A DNA stretch of 64,000 nt, taken from contig NZ_JACEFB010000005.1 in assembly GCF_013694095.1 (NCBI RefSeq), positions 124,001 to 188,000 of the forward strand. Direction: 5' to 3'. Made by a program: the position numbers and the translations under genes. Below the pieces are notes generated by a model. That model ran no database searches. It was not told where the DNA came from and saw only the letters and a program-made list of their open reading frames with translations. The stretch comes from Thermogemmata fonticola. Lineage in GTDB: Bacteria > Planctomycetota > Planctomycetia > Gemmatales > Gemmataceae. Numbering within the stretch: position 1 is the first letter of the stretch; every line of letters begins with the position of its first letter. Positions 26,767-35,414 of this stretch are shown piece after piece.

Positions 26767-27888
26767 ATGAAAAGGCTCATCCGGAATCGGCAGAATCAGA
26801 ATCGCAGGACGTTCATCGGGCCTGTGTCTGCGAATCGTTTCCGTTCCTGGTGGGGTATCGCGATGGCTTTGGCCGCAGTGTGTGGCTATGGTATCGGCAG
26901 TATAACGAGTACCGGAGCTTTGCTATTCGCACAGTCTCAAAATCATGGAAGTAATAATAAACAAGTAGTTGCATATATTTATAATGGAATACCAGTTACG
27001 CGTGAAGAACTCGGCGAGTTTTTGATTGCACGTGGCGGATATCAAAAGTTGGAGCTATTGGTTAATAAGCGCATCATCGAAATCGAAGCCGCGCGGCGCA
27101 ATCTCAGCGTAACACCGGAAGAAGTTCAAGCTGCCCTCAATGAAAATCTACGCACTTTAGGTATCAGTAAAGAAGATTTCGTCAACAAAGTCCTTCCCCA
27201 TTATGGTAAAACACTTTATGAGTGGACAGAAGATGTTATTAAACCGAGATTGTTGTTAACAAAGATGTGCCGAGATCGCGTCAAAGTCCATGAGGAAGAC
27301 ATACAACGTGCCTTTGAGAATAAATACGGAGAGCGTCGGCAAGCCAAGATCATCATTTGGCGCCCCGCGGAATTGAAAGTAGCCCAAAAGCAATGGGATG
27401 AGGCCCGGCGGAGTGACGAAGATTTTGACCGTATCGCACGCATGCAAGCGGACCCGAACCTAGCGGCTGCTTGTGGGCTAGTCGCTCCGATCGGAAGATA
27501 TGCTTGGGTAGATAGCGAAGGCAAAAGCGATGCGGTGGAAAAAATGCTCTTCAGTCTCAAGGAAGGCGAAATCAGCCAGCTATTCCAAACTCCGGCAGGT
27601 ATTATGTGCGTAAAATGTGTGAAGATCATCCCTCCAGATCCACGTGTAAAATTGGAGCAAGTCCGTGGAGAACTCGAAAAGGAGATTTTTGACAAAAAAC
27701 TGAATGCGGAAATCCCTAGATTCTTTGGGGAACTCAAGGACCAAGCTCGGCCGCAGTTGCTCCTCAAAGGCCCACCGACCCCGGAAGAGTTCTCGGAGGG
27801 AACCCGACGCCTGATCGAAGCCGCTGGCCTACAAGTCCCTCCTTCAACCGACTCTAGTAACAACAACTCACCCCAGGAAAAGAAGTAG
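26767..27888 (+). CDS. Peptidyl-prolyl isomerase / SurA-like foldase
   Basis: This is a 373-aa membrane-anchored or secreted protein. A basic N-terminus precedes a hydrophobic helix (about residues 32-56). A SurA-like helical domain follows (KQVVAYIYNGIPVTREELGE through VKVHEEDIQRAFENKY). A parvulin-like segment (RQAKIIIW..., then AWVDSEGKSDAVEKMLFSLKEGEISQLFQTPAGIMCVKCVKI) sits before a helical C-terminus. The isomerase core is divergent, so the protein may act as a chaperone only. It probably folds exported proteins in the periplasm. No obvious partner gene is adjacent. Confidence 0.78.
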   Translation: MKRLIRNRQNQNRRTFIGPVSANRFRSWWGIAMALAAVCGYGIGSITSTGALLFAQSQNHGSNNKQVVAYIYNGIPVTREELGEFLIARGGYQKLELLVNKRIIEIEAARRNLSVTPEEVQAALNENLRTLGISKEDFVNKVLPHYGKTLYEWTEDVIKPRLLLTKMCRDRVKVHEEDIQRAFENKYGERRQAKIIIWRPAELKVAQKQWDEARRSDEDFDRIARMQADPNLAAACGLVAPIGRYAWVDSEGKSDAVEKMLFSLKEGEISQLFQTPAGIMCVKCVKIIPPDPRVKLEQVRGELEKEIFDKKLNAEIPRFFGELKDQARPQLLLKGPPTPEEFSEGTRRLIEAAGLQVPPSTDSSNNNSPQEKK

Positions 27889-28108
27889 ATCAATCCGCCC
27901 GCAAGCGATCCGGCGGAGAATCAGAACAGGGCTTTCATTGGCGGGTCACGTTCATCGGAGCATGCTTCCTCCATCCCGCAGCCGGCGGATAACTTCTCCT
28001 GGCGGTCCGCGGCTAACTCCTCTTGCCAGCCCCGCCATTGGTCCGTTACTCAGGGGGTTGCGGCTGGAACTTCTCTTGACACACCGTTTGTGATTCGAGC
28101 TGAAGACG

Positions 28109-29881
28109 ATGCAGGAGATAAGCCCGAAGCAAAATTGGCAATGGTCCTGGGCCACAGCGGTGCTGCTTCTCAGCGTCGCAGGTGGGCTGTATTTGGTACC
28201 CGTGGTGTGGGGGCGAACGCTTACGGGGCACGAATCCGTACAACCTCAGACCAGCCGGGAGATGCTCAGCAGCGGTCACTGGCTTATTCCCACGATTGGC
28301 GGGGATGTCTGGTTAGAACGGCCGCCGCCGCCCATGTGGTGGATCGGGATCGTGTACACCGTCACAGGAGTAAAAGCTTCTGATTCAATCGCACGATTGG
28401 CTGCTGTTCTGGCTGCCCTGCCCATAATTCTTCTGACTGTAGGAATAGCCAAACGATTATTCGGGAAAGGTGTAGCGGTGATGGCAGGGTTGATCCTGGC
28501 CACCATGCACGAGTTCTACTCCTACGCGATCAATCCTGAAGCGGACATTTTTCTTTGCCTGATTGTAACGGCCGTGCTGGCCCTCTTCGTCTCGATGGAA
28601 TTCCCACACGTCAGAACTACGGGTGCAGTCGCTGGCTCAGGAAAGCCGTCATTTTTCGGCACGCGTCCCTGGCCTATGGCCGGCTTTTTCTTGTTGCTTG
28701 GGGCCACGAATTGGGCAAAAGGGCTGCTCTTCGGTACGGTCATGGCTGCCGCCCCGATCGTGTTGTATTTGCTGGGCAGGGCCTTACAGGAGCGATCCTT
28801 TCATCCTCTGCGTCCTTATCTCTGGTGCTGGGGCTGGCTGATCGCGGGGGCTGCCGCCTTGGCCTGGCCGGTAGCAGTTATTGGTCAGTATCCCGAAATC
28901 CTCCAGTTGTGGCAGGAACATTATCTGGGACGGTTGCATCGCGGATATCTACGGGAACCATGGTGGTATTACGCGGTTCAAGTGCCCTACGTGCTCTTAC
29001 CCTGGACTCTACCCGCGCTGGTAGGACTTCTTTGCTCAGCCCGAGCGGCATGGCAACACGCCGGCCGAGAACGATTCATCTGCTGCTGGGCGCTTTCCGC
29101 TCCTTTGCTCCTTTCACTGGCAGATGGCAAGCACCATCACTATCTGCTCCATTGCCTAGGCGGATGGGCCATCCTCGCCGCCGTAGGATTGGCACCACTC
29201 TGGGGTTGGCTTCAGGACAAGCTCCGCCTTATCCCTTATAGTGCTGCGTTGGGCGCAGTTGCCATGGCATTACTCGCTGGTACGGGAGGTATTTTGTGGT
29301 ATTCTCGAATTCCTGGAAGATGGGGCACAATCGTTGGAGCGGTGGTTTTCATCAGCCTTGCCACTTGGGTAATCCTCACTGCCTGCCAGCAGCGCCATCT
29401 GTTACGAGCATTTGTCGGCATCCTCGCACCGATCCTTGCCGCCTATTGGCTCTGGGTCCCCTACCAAGCAAGCTATCTCGATGACTACAAAGAGGACCTG
29501 GTTTTTCTCCGAGGTGCGGAAAGCCTAATCCCGAACGATGTCCCAGTGCTGGTGCAGTATGATTGGACCGCGCCTTTGGAAACCTTTTGGGTGCTCTACC
29601 ACATGCGGCGTCCTGGCGTGTTGATTCGCGATCCCTGGCAAGCGGCCGAAAAAACTGCAAATGGAGGCCAGAATTCGTCAACAGCCTATGTACTCGCCCG
29701 CCGGCTTGACCTGCCGCTATACCGCCGCGCTGGTACAGTGGAGACAGTACTGGAAAGCACTCGGACACGAGGGGAAAAAAATCCCGACCAACGGCGTGTT
29801 CTCTATCGGATCCACTTTACCCAACCCTTGCCTCCCGCGCCAGAAGACTACCTGCGGGTCGTTCGCCGTACCTTGTGGTGA
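28109..29881 (+). CDS. GT39/ArnT-like integral membrane glycosyltransferase
   Basis: The 590-aa protein has about twelve membrane helices and the plan of PMT/ArnT-like GT-C enzymes that move a sugar from a lipid carrier to a target at the outer face of the inner membrane. The first loop reads TGHESVQPQTSREMLSSGHW, where ArnT-type enzymes carry an acidic DE pair. LERPPPPMWWIG matches the EKPPL region. A periplasmic C-terminal domain (about residues 455-590) is present. The substrate is unknown. It precedes moaD by only 30 bases. Confidence 0.82.
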   Translation: MQEISPKQNWQWSWATAVLLLSVAGGLYLVPVVWGRTLTGHESVQPQTSREMLSSGHWLIPTIGGDVWLERPPPPMWWIGIVYTVTGVKASDSIARLAAVLAALPIILLTVGIAKRLFGKGVAVMAGLILATMHEFYSYAINPEADIFLCLIVTAVLALFVSMEFPHVRTTGAVAGSGKPSFFGTRPWPMAGFFLLLGATNWAKGLLFGTVMAAAPIVLYLLGRALQERSFHPLRPYLWCWGWLIAGAAALAWPVAVIGQYPEILQLWQEHYLGRLHRGYLREPWWYYAVQVPYVLLPWTLPALVGLLCSARAAWQHAGRERFICCWALSAPLLLSLADGKHHHYLLHCLGGWAILAAVGLAPLWGWLQDKLRLIPYSAALGAVAMALLAGTGGILWYSRIPGRWGTIVGAVVFISLATWVILTACQQRHLLRAFVGILAPILAAYWLWVPYQASYLDDYKEDLVFLRGAESLIPNDVPVLVQYDWTAPLETFWVLYHMRRPGVLIRDPWQAAEKTANGGQNSSTAYVLARRLDLPLYRRAGTVETVLESTRTRGEKNPDQRRVLYRIHFTQPLPPAPEDYLRVVRRTLW

Positions 29882-29911
29882 CAAGATGAGAATAAACTCT
29901 ACAATAAGAGC

Positions 29912-30187
29912 ATGACCCAAGTGCTCGTGCATCTACGCCTGTTCGCAGTCTTCCGAGATACCCTTGGAGCCGACCTGATACCTGTGGAACTGCCGGCTGG
30001 AAGCACGGTCGCCGACCTGCGGCAAGCGCTGTACTGTCGCTGGCCGACTCTGCGAAATCTCCTGGAACGAAGCGCTATCGCCATTAACCAAGAGTATGCT
30101 TCTGATAACCACGTTCTTTCATCCGGCGATGAAGCGGCTCTGATCCCCCCCGTGAGTGGAGGCCAACCATTCTCCCCCATCCCGTGA
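29912..30187 (+). CDS. moaD: MoaD/ThiS-family sulfur carrier with C-terminal extension
   Basis: This 91-aa ubiquitin-fold protein would be the small subunit of molybdopterin synthase, carrying sulfur as a thiocarboxylate on its C-terminal glycine. The family pattern is clear: VLVHLRLFAVFRDTLGAD at the start, AIAINQEYAS..HVLSSGDEAALIPPVSGG near the end. Gly-Gly is at residues 83-84, but seven residues follow it (QPFSPIP), so the carrier glycine is not terminal and would need to be exposed by cleavage. moaE and moaA lie downstream on the same strand. Some family carriers with such tails are processed by JAMM-type peptidases. Confidence 0.85.
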   Translation: MTQVLVHLRLFAVFRDTLGADLIPVELPAGSTVADLRQALYCRWPTLRNLLERSAIAINQEYASDNHVLSSGDEAALIPPVSGGQPFSPIP

Positions 30188-30370
30188 TACGTCCTTTTCT
30201 TCTCCCGTAAACTCCCCAGACTCAAATTGGCGTAAACCAGCTTCCATCACCCCACGTGCATGCCTCCTCAAAGGCATCATCTGGGCAACACTATCCGCGC
30301 TCATCTAATGGATCCCATGACCCTACAGATATATTGAATGACTACACGGACAGCTAAAATAAGGGGAGTC

Positions 30371-30392
30371 CCACAGGACATCCCTGCTGTGG
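30371..30392 (+). promoter_or_regulatory. Small hairpin in the leader upstream of moaE
   Basis: CCACAG pairs with CTGTGG around a ten-base loop, about 70 bases before the moaE start. It sits in a 274-base gap between moaD and moaE that is otherwise without a gene. It may be part of a structured leader. The known molybdenum-cofactor riboswitch was considered, but its consensus could not be confirmed here. Confidence 0.3.
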
Positions 30393-30461
30393 AAACCATG
30401 CGGTATTCCAGAGAACCTCCTTGATCATTCGAGGAAAACAACCCTAGCTACGGCGTTGATC

Positions 30462-30914
30462 ATGATCCAACTGACGCGCGAGGCGATCGATTATCACAGC
30501 ATCTCCGAAGCGGTGCGAGACCCTCATCACGGTGCTGTGGTGCTTTTTCTGGGCACGGTGCGGGACTTGACGGGCGAGGATCGAACGCTTCGTCTGGAAT
30601 ATGAAGCTTACGAACCAATGGCGAAGAAGAAACTCCAGGAGATCCTAACCCAGGTCCAGCAACAATGGCCTGGAGCCAAAGTAGCCATAGTGCATCGGCT
30701 CGGCGTCTTAGATGTCGGTGAAGTGAGCGTCGCCGTGGCCGTTAGCACCCCTCATCGTGCTGAGGCATTCGCGGCCTGCCGCTACGTGATGGAGGCGATC
30801 AAAGCCGATGTGCCGATTTGGAAAAAGGACATCAACCCGGAAGGGAAGGAACAATGGGTCCATCCAGAGGAAAAAACAGGTAGCCCGGCAACTACCGCAG
30901 GTTCACTACAATGA
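30462..30914 (+). CDS. moaE: Molybdopterin synthase catalytic subunit MoaE
   Basis: The 150-aa cytoplasmic protein is the large, catalytic subunit of molybdopterin synthase, which converts precursor Z to molybdopterin using sulfur from MoaD thiocarboxylate. Landmarks are GAVVLFLGTVRD, LEYEAYEPMA, VAIVHRLGVLDVGEVSV, and the active-site region VPIWKKDINPEGKEQWV with the conserved lysines. The frame opens with TTG at 30456, but I prefer the ATG at 30462. No clear ribosome site is visible. A 274-base gap separates it from moaD. Confidence 0.94.
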   Translation: MIQLTREAIDYHSISEAVRDPHHGAVVLFLGTVRDLTGEDRTLRLEYEAYEPMAKKKLQEILTQVQQQWPGAKVAIVHRLGVLDVGEVSVAVAVSTPHRAEAFAACRYVMEAIKADVPIWKKDINPEGKEQWVHPEEKTGSPATTAGSLQ

Positions 30915-30961
30915 CATGTATGCCTGGTCGCCCTAAGGATTCTGGTCAATAGGCAGGCACC

Positions 30962-32032
30962 GTGACACGGTACAAGTTACCTCTGGCAGGCGAAACCTTC
31001 TCTGAAAGCGGGAAAAGCGTTTTTGCTTCCCCGTTTTCCTCCACCTCCGGTGAGCTGACGGACCGATATGGCCGGCGGCATAACAATCTCCGCATTTCAG
31101 TCACCGATCGGTGCAATCTCCGATGCCTTTACTGCATGCCGGAGGAGGTGGTCTTCCTGCCCCGACAAGAACTTTTGAGCTTCGAGGAGATCACCACCTT
31201 CGTTCAGGCGGTGCTTCCCTTGGGTATCGACAAAATCCGCCTGACAGGTGGCGAGCCTCTCCTCCGCAAGGACTTGCACAAGTTAGTGCGGATGCTGTCC
31301 GCCTTACCGGGTCTGCGCGATCTGAGCCTGACAACCAACGGCTTGCTTCTGGAAGAACAGGCTCCGAGGCTTTATGAAGCGGGACTCCGCCGGATCAACA
31401 TCTCGTTGGATACCCTGGACCCTCAGCGCTTCCGGTTATTGACCCGGCGCGATGGACTGGAGCGGGTGTTAGCCGGCATTCAGGCTGCCCGGCAACTGGG
31501 CTTTTCGCCGATCAAGATCAACATGGTGGCTCTTCGGGGCTTCGCAGAACGGGATCTAGTTCCGTTGGCTCGCTTGTGCCGAGATTGGGGTCTGGAGCTG
31601 CGCATTATCGAATACATGCCGATCGGGGCCGAAGAATGGGAACGGGATAAAGTCGTCACTGCCGAAGAATGTCTACAATGGCTCGAAGAGTCGATCGCAC
31701 CACTCCGACCAATCGCGAATGATCCGACCTCTCCCGCTCAGGAATACGAGTATTTGGATGGCCAAGGACGAGTGGGCATCATTGCCTCAATTTCACGGCC
31801 TTTTTGCCGCCACTGCAATCGTCTGCGATTGACGGCGGAGGGGAAGCTCCGCTATTGTTTGTTCGCACTCGAAGAGACGGACATCAAGCCGCTTCTTAGG
31901 CAATCTCCACCGGATTTGCTACAAGTGCAACAGCTCGTGCGGCAAACCGTCTGGGCCAAATGGCCAGGACATCAAATCCACTCTGCCGAGTTCGTCAAGC
32001 CCACGCGGACCATGCACGCCATCGGCGGATAA
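30962..32032 (+). CDS. moaA: GTP 3',8-cyclase MoaA
   Basis: This is a 356-aa radical SAM enzyme that, with MoaC, rearranges GTP to cyclic pyranopterin monophosphate, the first step of molybdenum cofactor synthesis. The N-terminal [4Fe-4S] motif CNLRCLYC is at residues 51-58. The C-terminal cluster cysteines are at 282, 285 and 299 in a C-x2-C-x13-C arrangement, and the conserved C-terminal Gly-Gly is present (MHAIGG). The start is a GTG at 30962, and an extra N-terminal segment of about 30 residues precedes the core. moaC is not in the window. Confidence 0.95.
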   Translation: MTRYKLPLAGETFSESGKSVFASPFSSTSGELTDRYGRRHNNLRISVTDRCNLRCLYCMPEEVVFLPRQELLSFEEITTFVQAVLPLGIDKIRLTGGEPLLRKDLHKLVRMLSALPGLRDLSLTTNGLLLEEQAPRLYEAGLRRINISLDTLDPQRFRLLTRRDGLERVLAGIQAARQLGFSPIKINMVALRGFAERDLVPLARLCRDWGLELRIIEYMPIGAEEWERDKVVTAEECLQWLEESIAPLRPIANDPTSPAQEYEYLDGQGRVGIIASISRPFCRHCNRLRLTAEGKLRYCLFALEETDIKPLLRQSPPDLLQVQQLVRQTVWAKWPGHQIHSAEFVKPTRTMHAIGG

Positions 32033-32238
32033 TCACGAGGTGGTTACGTCAGGTCTCCGTTCATTGGCGCCAAGGAGCGGTACTGGCCGAGCAGGTGTAG
32101 AGCAGCCCTGTAGGAAGTGATGCATGAACTTTCTGGACCGGTGTGGAGCAGGGGGAAGTGTATTATTCCTCGCGCCGTTCCTACAATTTCCGCAATACGT
32201 TGTAAGAAGCGGCTAGGCATCGGGAGGCTAAAACCGCC

Positions 32239-32781
32239 GTGGAATATCGCATCGGGCTGGGTCACGATACGCACCGATTGGTCGAGGGACGCCCTTTGAT
32301 TCTCGGTGGGGTAAGCATTCCCCATCTCCGTGGTCTAGTGGGGCATTCGGACGCCGATGCGCTCTTACATGCTTTGACAGATGCTTTGTTGGGCGCAGCA
32401 GGACTGGGAGACATCGGCGAAGCCTTTCCCGACGATGATAGGCGTTGGCAAGGGGCAGACTCCCGTATTTTCCTCGATGCGACCCTACAACGTCTCCAGG
32501 CCCTCCGGTGGAAGGTGGTCAATATCGATGCGATCATCTTCGCTCAGGAACCGAAACTGGGAGCCTGGAAAGCTGTCATTCGGCGGAACCTCGCCAGACT
32601 CCTAGCTCTTCCCGAAGATAACATCAACGTGAAAGCGAAAACTGGGGAAGGGGTTGGGCATATTGGCCGTGGTGAAGCATTGGCAGCACAAGTCGTTGTC
32701 CTGCTCCAGCGACCGCCACTTTCCGTCCCGGACCAGGACTTAGCCCCCACGCCCTCCTCAGAACCACCCGATACAGCCTGA
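32239..32781 (+). CDS. ispF: 2-C-methyl-D-erythritol 2,4-cyclodiphosphate synthase
   Basis: The 180-aa enzyme closes the cyclic diphosphate ring in the non-mevalonate isoprenoid pathway, acting as a homotrimer with zinc. The N-terminal GLGHDTHRL block supplies metal ligands Asp10 and His12, and His44 in ALLHA completes the site. The C-terminal segment NVKAKTGEGVGHIGRGEA is diagnostic. A GTG start at 32239 is consistent with the family length. A Pro/Ser-rich tail of about 20 residues follows the core. The gene is 206 bases downstream of moaA on the same strand. Confidence 0.95.
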   Translation: MEYRIGLGHDTHRLVEGRPLILGGVSIPHLRGLVGHSDADALLHALTDALLGAAGLGDIGEAFPDDDRRWQGADSRIFLDATLQRLQALRWKVVNIDAIIFAQEPKLGAWKAVIRRNLARLLALPEDNINVKAKTGEGVGHIGRGEALAAQVVVLLQRPPLSVPDQDLAPTPSSEPPDTA

Positions 32782-32881
32782 TCCGACAGAGGCACGACCT
32801 ACCTACCGATAGGTAAAAAAGTTAGCAGGGAGAGGCATTCGTTTGCAGAGAGTCTAACGTTGTCAGTTGGCGAGGGATCGC

Positions 32882-34447
32882 ATGGCATTGCAGATTTACT
32901 CCACACTTAGCCGCAGCAAGCAGCCGTTTCACAAGCAACCGGGCGAAACGGTGACGATGTATGTCTGCGGCCCAACAGTCTATAAGCCTAGCCACATCGG
33001 ACATATGGTGGGGCCGGTGATCTTCGATACTGTGAAGCGGTATCTCACCTGGCTTGGCTATCGCGTCACGTGGGTGGTCAATATCACCGATGTGGATGAC
33101 AAACTCATTGAGCGCGCCCGGGAACTGGGGCAGAGCGTCACGGCGTTGGCCCGCGAGATGACCGAGGACTACTTCCGCTGCCTGCAAGCGTTGAACGTCA
33201 CGGGAATCGATCATTTCCCGCGGGCCACGGAATATGTGCCCGTGATGATTGACATCATTCTCGATCTCGAGGCCAAAGGCTACGCCTATCGTGCCGATGG
33301 AGATGTGTACTTCGATATCAGCCGGGACCCGGATTACGGCAAGTTGTGCCATCGCGATCCGGAGCAGATGGCAGCCGGCGCTCGTCTGGAAATCAATCCG
33401 AAAAAACGGAATCCAGGCGATTTTGCCCTTTGGAAGGGTGCCCGACCGGATGAGCCTCCTGAAGTCCGCTTTGATAGTCCATTCGGACCTGGACGTCCCG
33501 GCTGGCATATCGAATGCTCCGCAATGTCACTGCGATTGCTCGGCGCACCCATTGACATCCACGGCGGCGGTCTGGATTTGCAATTCCCTCACCATGAAAA
33601 TGAGCTAGCCCAGAGCGAATCCTATACCGGTGGCGAGTTCGTCAAAATCTGGATGCACAACGGACTGTTGAAATTGCGAGACAAGGAGGGGCACGAGGCC
33701 AAGATGGCCGGCTCATTGGGCAATGTTCTCAATGTGATGGACGCCCTGCGGCATCTCAGCGGCGATGCCCTGCGATTTTTCATCCTGAAAACCCATTACC
33801 GCACCCCCATTGACCTCGGCATCTGGGACTGGAACAATCCGGCCACTCCGCTTCCCCAGGGTCTGGTGGAAGCCCGCAAAGCTCACGACACTTTCGTCCG
33901 CTTTGCCGAGCGAGTCCAGCGGATTCTCCACGTACCCTTCGACCAGATTCCTGCTCCTCAAAGAGCCTCGGATCCGCACACGGTGACTCAGCCGGAACAT
34001 CAGGCGGCCTTCCAACGCTTCCGGGAATTCATGGATGACGATTTCAACACAGGCGGCGCGGTGGGCGTTCTCTTCGAACTCGTCAATCATCTCAATCGGG
34101 TGGCGGATCGCGGTAAGTTAGAAGACCCTGCCTGCGCAGACCCGGCACTGCGGGAAACTTTCCGCGAAGGAGTGACGCTGGTTCGCGAGATGGCGAACAT
34201 TCTGGGATTGACCTTCCAGGCTCCGGCGACAAAATGGGAGGCAGATCAGGGACTGACACCGCAATTGCTTCAGCTTCTCATTCAGTTGCGGGAGAAACTC
34301 CGCGACAGTGCCAAAGCAGCACCCAAGGATAACCCTTTGCGGGGGACCTTGTTTCAACTGTCGGATCACATTCGTGCCCAACTGCTCGAGTTGGGCATCA
34401 TCCTGGAAGATCGTCCCACAGGGACTTCCTGGCGCTTCAGCCGTTGA
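32882..34447 (+). CDS. cysS: Cysteinyl-tRNA synthetase
   Basis: The 521-aa cytoplasmic class I synthetase charges tRNA-Cys. The zinc-site CGPTVY starts at residue 29, HIGH is at 38-41, HGGGLDLQFPHHENELAQSE supplies further conserved residues, and the KMSKS-type loop is KMAGSLGN beginning at Lys274. An upstream TTG (32867) is in frame, but the ATG at 32882 is preceded by GAGGGATCGC. Length is a little above the common range (about 460-490 aa) because of C-terminal additions. It is expected to be essential and is followed by pxpA. Confidence 0.96.
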   Translation: MALQIYSTLSRSKQPFHKQPGETVTMYVCGPTVYKPSHIGHMVGPVIFDTVKRYLTWLGYRVTWVVNITDVDDKLIERARELGQSVTALAREMTEDYFRCLQALNVTGIDHFPRATEYVPVMIDIILDLEAKGYAYRADGDVYFDISRDPDYGKLCHRDPEQMAAGARLEINPKKRNPGDFALWKGARPDEPPEVRFDSPFGPGRPGWHIECSAMSLRLLGAPIDIHGGGLDLQFPHHENELAQSESYTGGEFVKIWMHNGLLKLRDKEGHEAKMAGSLGNVLNVMDALRHLSGDALRFFILKTHYRTPIDLGIWDWNNPATPLPQGLVEARKAHDTFVRFAERVQRILHVPFDQIPAPQRASDPHTVTQPEHQAAFQRFREFMDDDFNTGGAVGVLFELVNHLNRVADRGKLEDPACADPALRETFREGVTLVREMANILGLTFQAPATKWEADQGLTPQLLQLLIQLREKLRDSAKAAPKDNPLRGTLFQLSDHIRAQLLELGIILEDRPTGTSWRFSR

Positions 34448-34604
34448 TCCTGAGCTTGATCGGTCCCTGGGTGTTGGTCCAGGATGAAGAGTATCTGTTC
34501 GCAGATCATCTCTGGGACCGCCTTCCCTCCCAGCAAGGCTTGGTTTGCGGGAGTTGCTACAATTTTCTGGGAGGCGGGTCACGGGAACAGGCAACTTGAC
34601 TGCG

Positions 34605-35363
34605 ATGAAGGTGATCGATTTGAACGCCGACGTGGGAGAAGGTGCAGGCTCGGACGCCGAGATTCTGCCCTTGATTAGCTCCGCAAATGTCTGTTGCGGC
34701 CTGCATGCGGGGGGAGTGGAAGAGTCGGCCCGAACCATTCGCGAGGCGATGCGCGCGGGGGCGGTCATTGGAGCACATCCGGGATACGCCGACCGAGAGC
34801 ACTGCGGGCGGCGTGAATGGTCGGTGACAGCCGAGCAGGTCCAGCATCTGATGCTTTATCAGGTCGGTGCACTGCAGGCCTTGGCCGAAGCCATGGGAGG
34901 CCGGGTCTGTTACGTCAAACCCCATGGCGCTTTGTACCATCAATTGTGCCGGGAACGGCCGCTAGCTGAGGCATGCGTGCAGGTGCTGGAGCACTGGCAC
35001 TTGCCGATCGTGGGATTGCCCGGCAGCCAATTGGAAGCTGCATGTCAGGGCCGCCTTCCCTTCATCCGCGAAGGCTTTCTGGATCGGCGCTATCGTCCGG
35101 ATGGAAGTTTGGTACCGCGCCACGAAGCGGATGCCTTGATCCTGGACCCCCAGCAGGCAATCGCCCAGGCTGAGCGCTTGTTGCAGCACTGGGGTGTTCA
35201 GACGCTCTGCGTCCACGGGGATACCCCAGAAGCCGTCGCCTTGATTCGCAATGTTCGGGCCGAGCTTTTGCGTCAAGGGTATCTCATCCGCTCGTTTGTT
35301 CATTCCAATAAAGCGGCCCGAAGCGGCGGAGCCAACCGGCAAGGAGAAGAACCAACCGGCTGA
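34605..35363 (+). CDS. pxpA: 5-oxoprolinase subunit A (LamB/YcsF family)
   Basis: The 252-aa protein is PxpA, one of three proteins of the prokaryotic ATP-dependent 5-oxoprolinase that opens pyroglutamate to glutamate. Its core begins with IDLNADVGEGAGSDAEIL and contains ANVCCGLHAGG, GAVIGAHPGYADREHCGRRE and YVKPHGALYH, all typical of the LamB/YcsF family. The frame is open to 34545, but the ATG at 34605 gives the usual start of the family, MKVIDLN. pxpC follows 51 bases later, and pxpB is absent between them. Confidence 0.93.
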   Translation: MKVIDLNADVGEGAGSDAEILPLISSANVCCGLHAGGVEESARTIREAMRAGAVIGAHPGYADREHCGRREWSVTAEQVQHLMLYQVGALQALAEAMGGRVCYVKPHGALYHQLCRERPLAEACVQVLEHWHLPIVGLPGSQLEAACQGRLPFIREGFLDRRYRPDGSLVPRHEADALILDPQQAIAQAERLLQHWGVQTLCVHGDTPEAVALIRNVRAELLRQGYLIRSFVHSNKAARSGGANRQGEEPTG

Positions 35364-35414
35364 AAAGCAGAGCTAACCGCCTGAGAGACGGGAAGGGCCA
35401 TAGTGGGGGGCAGA

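Noticed and set aside
33701-33724. The KMAGSLGN loop of CysS considered as a damaged KMSKS motif
   Set aside because: The essential lysine and the SLGN end are kept and this variation occurs in other functional synthetases, so the gene is treated as intact.
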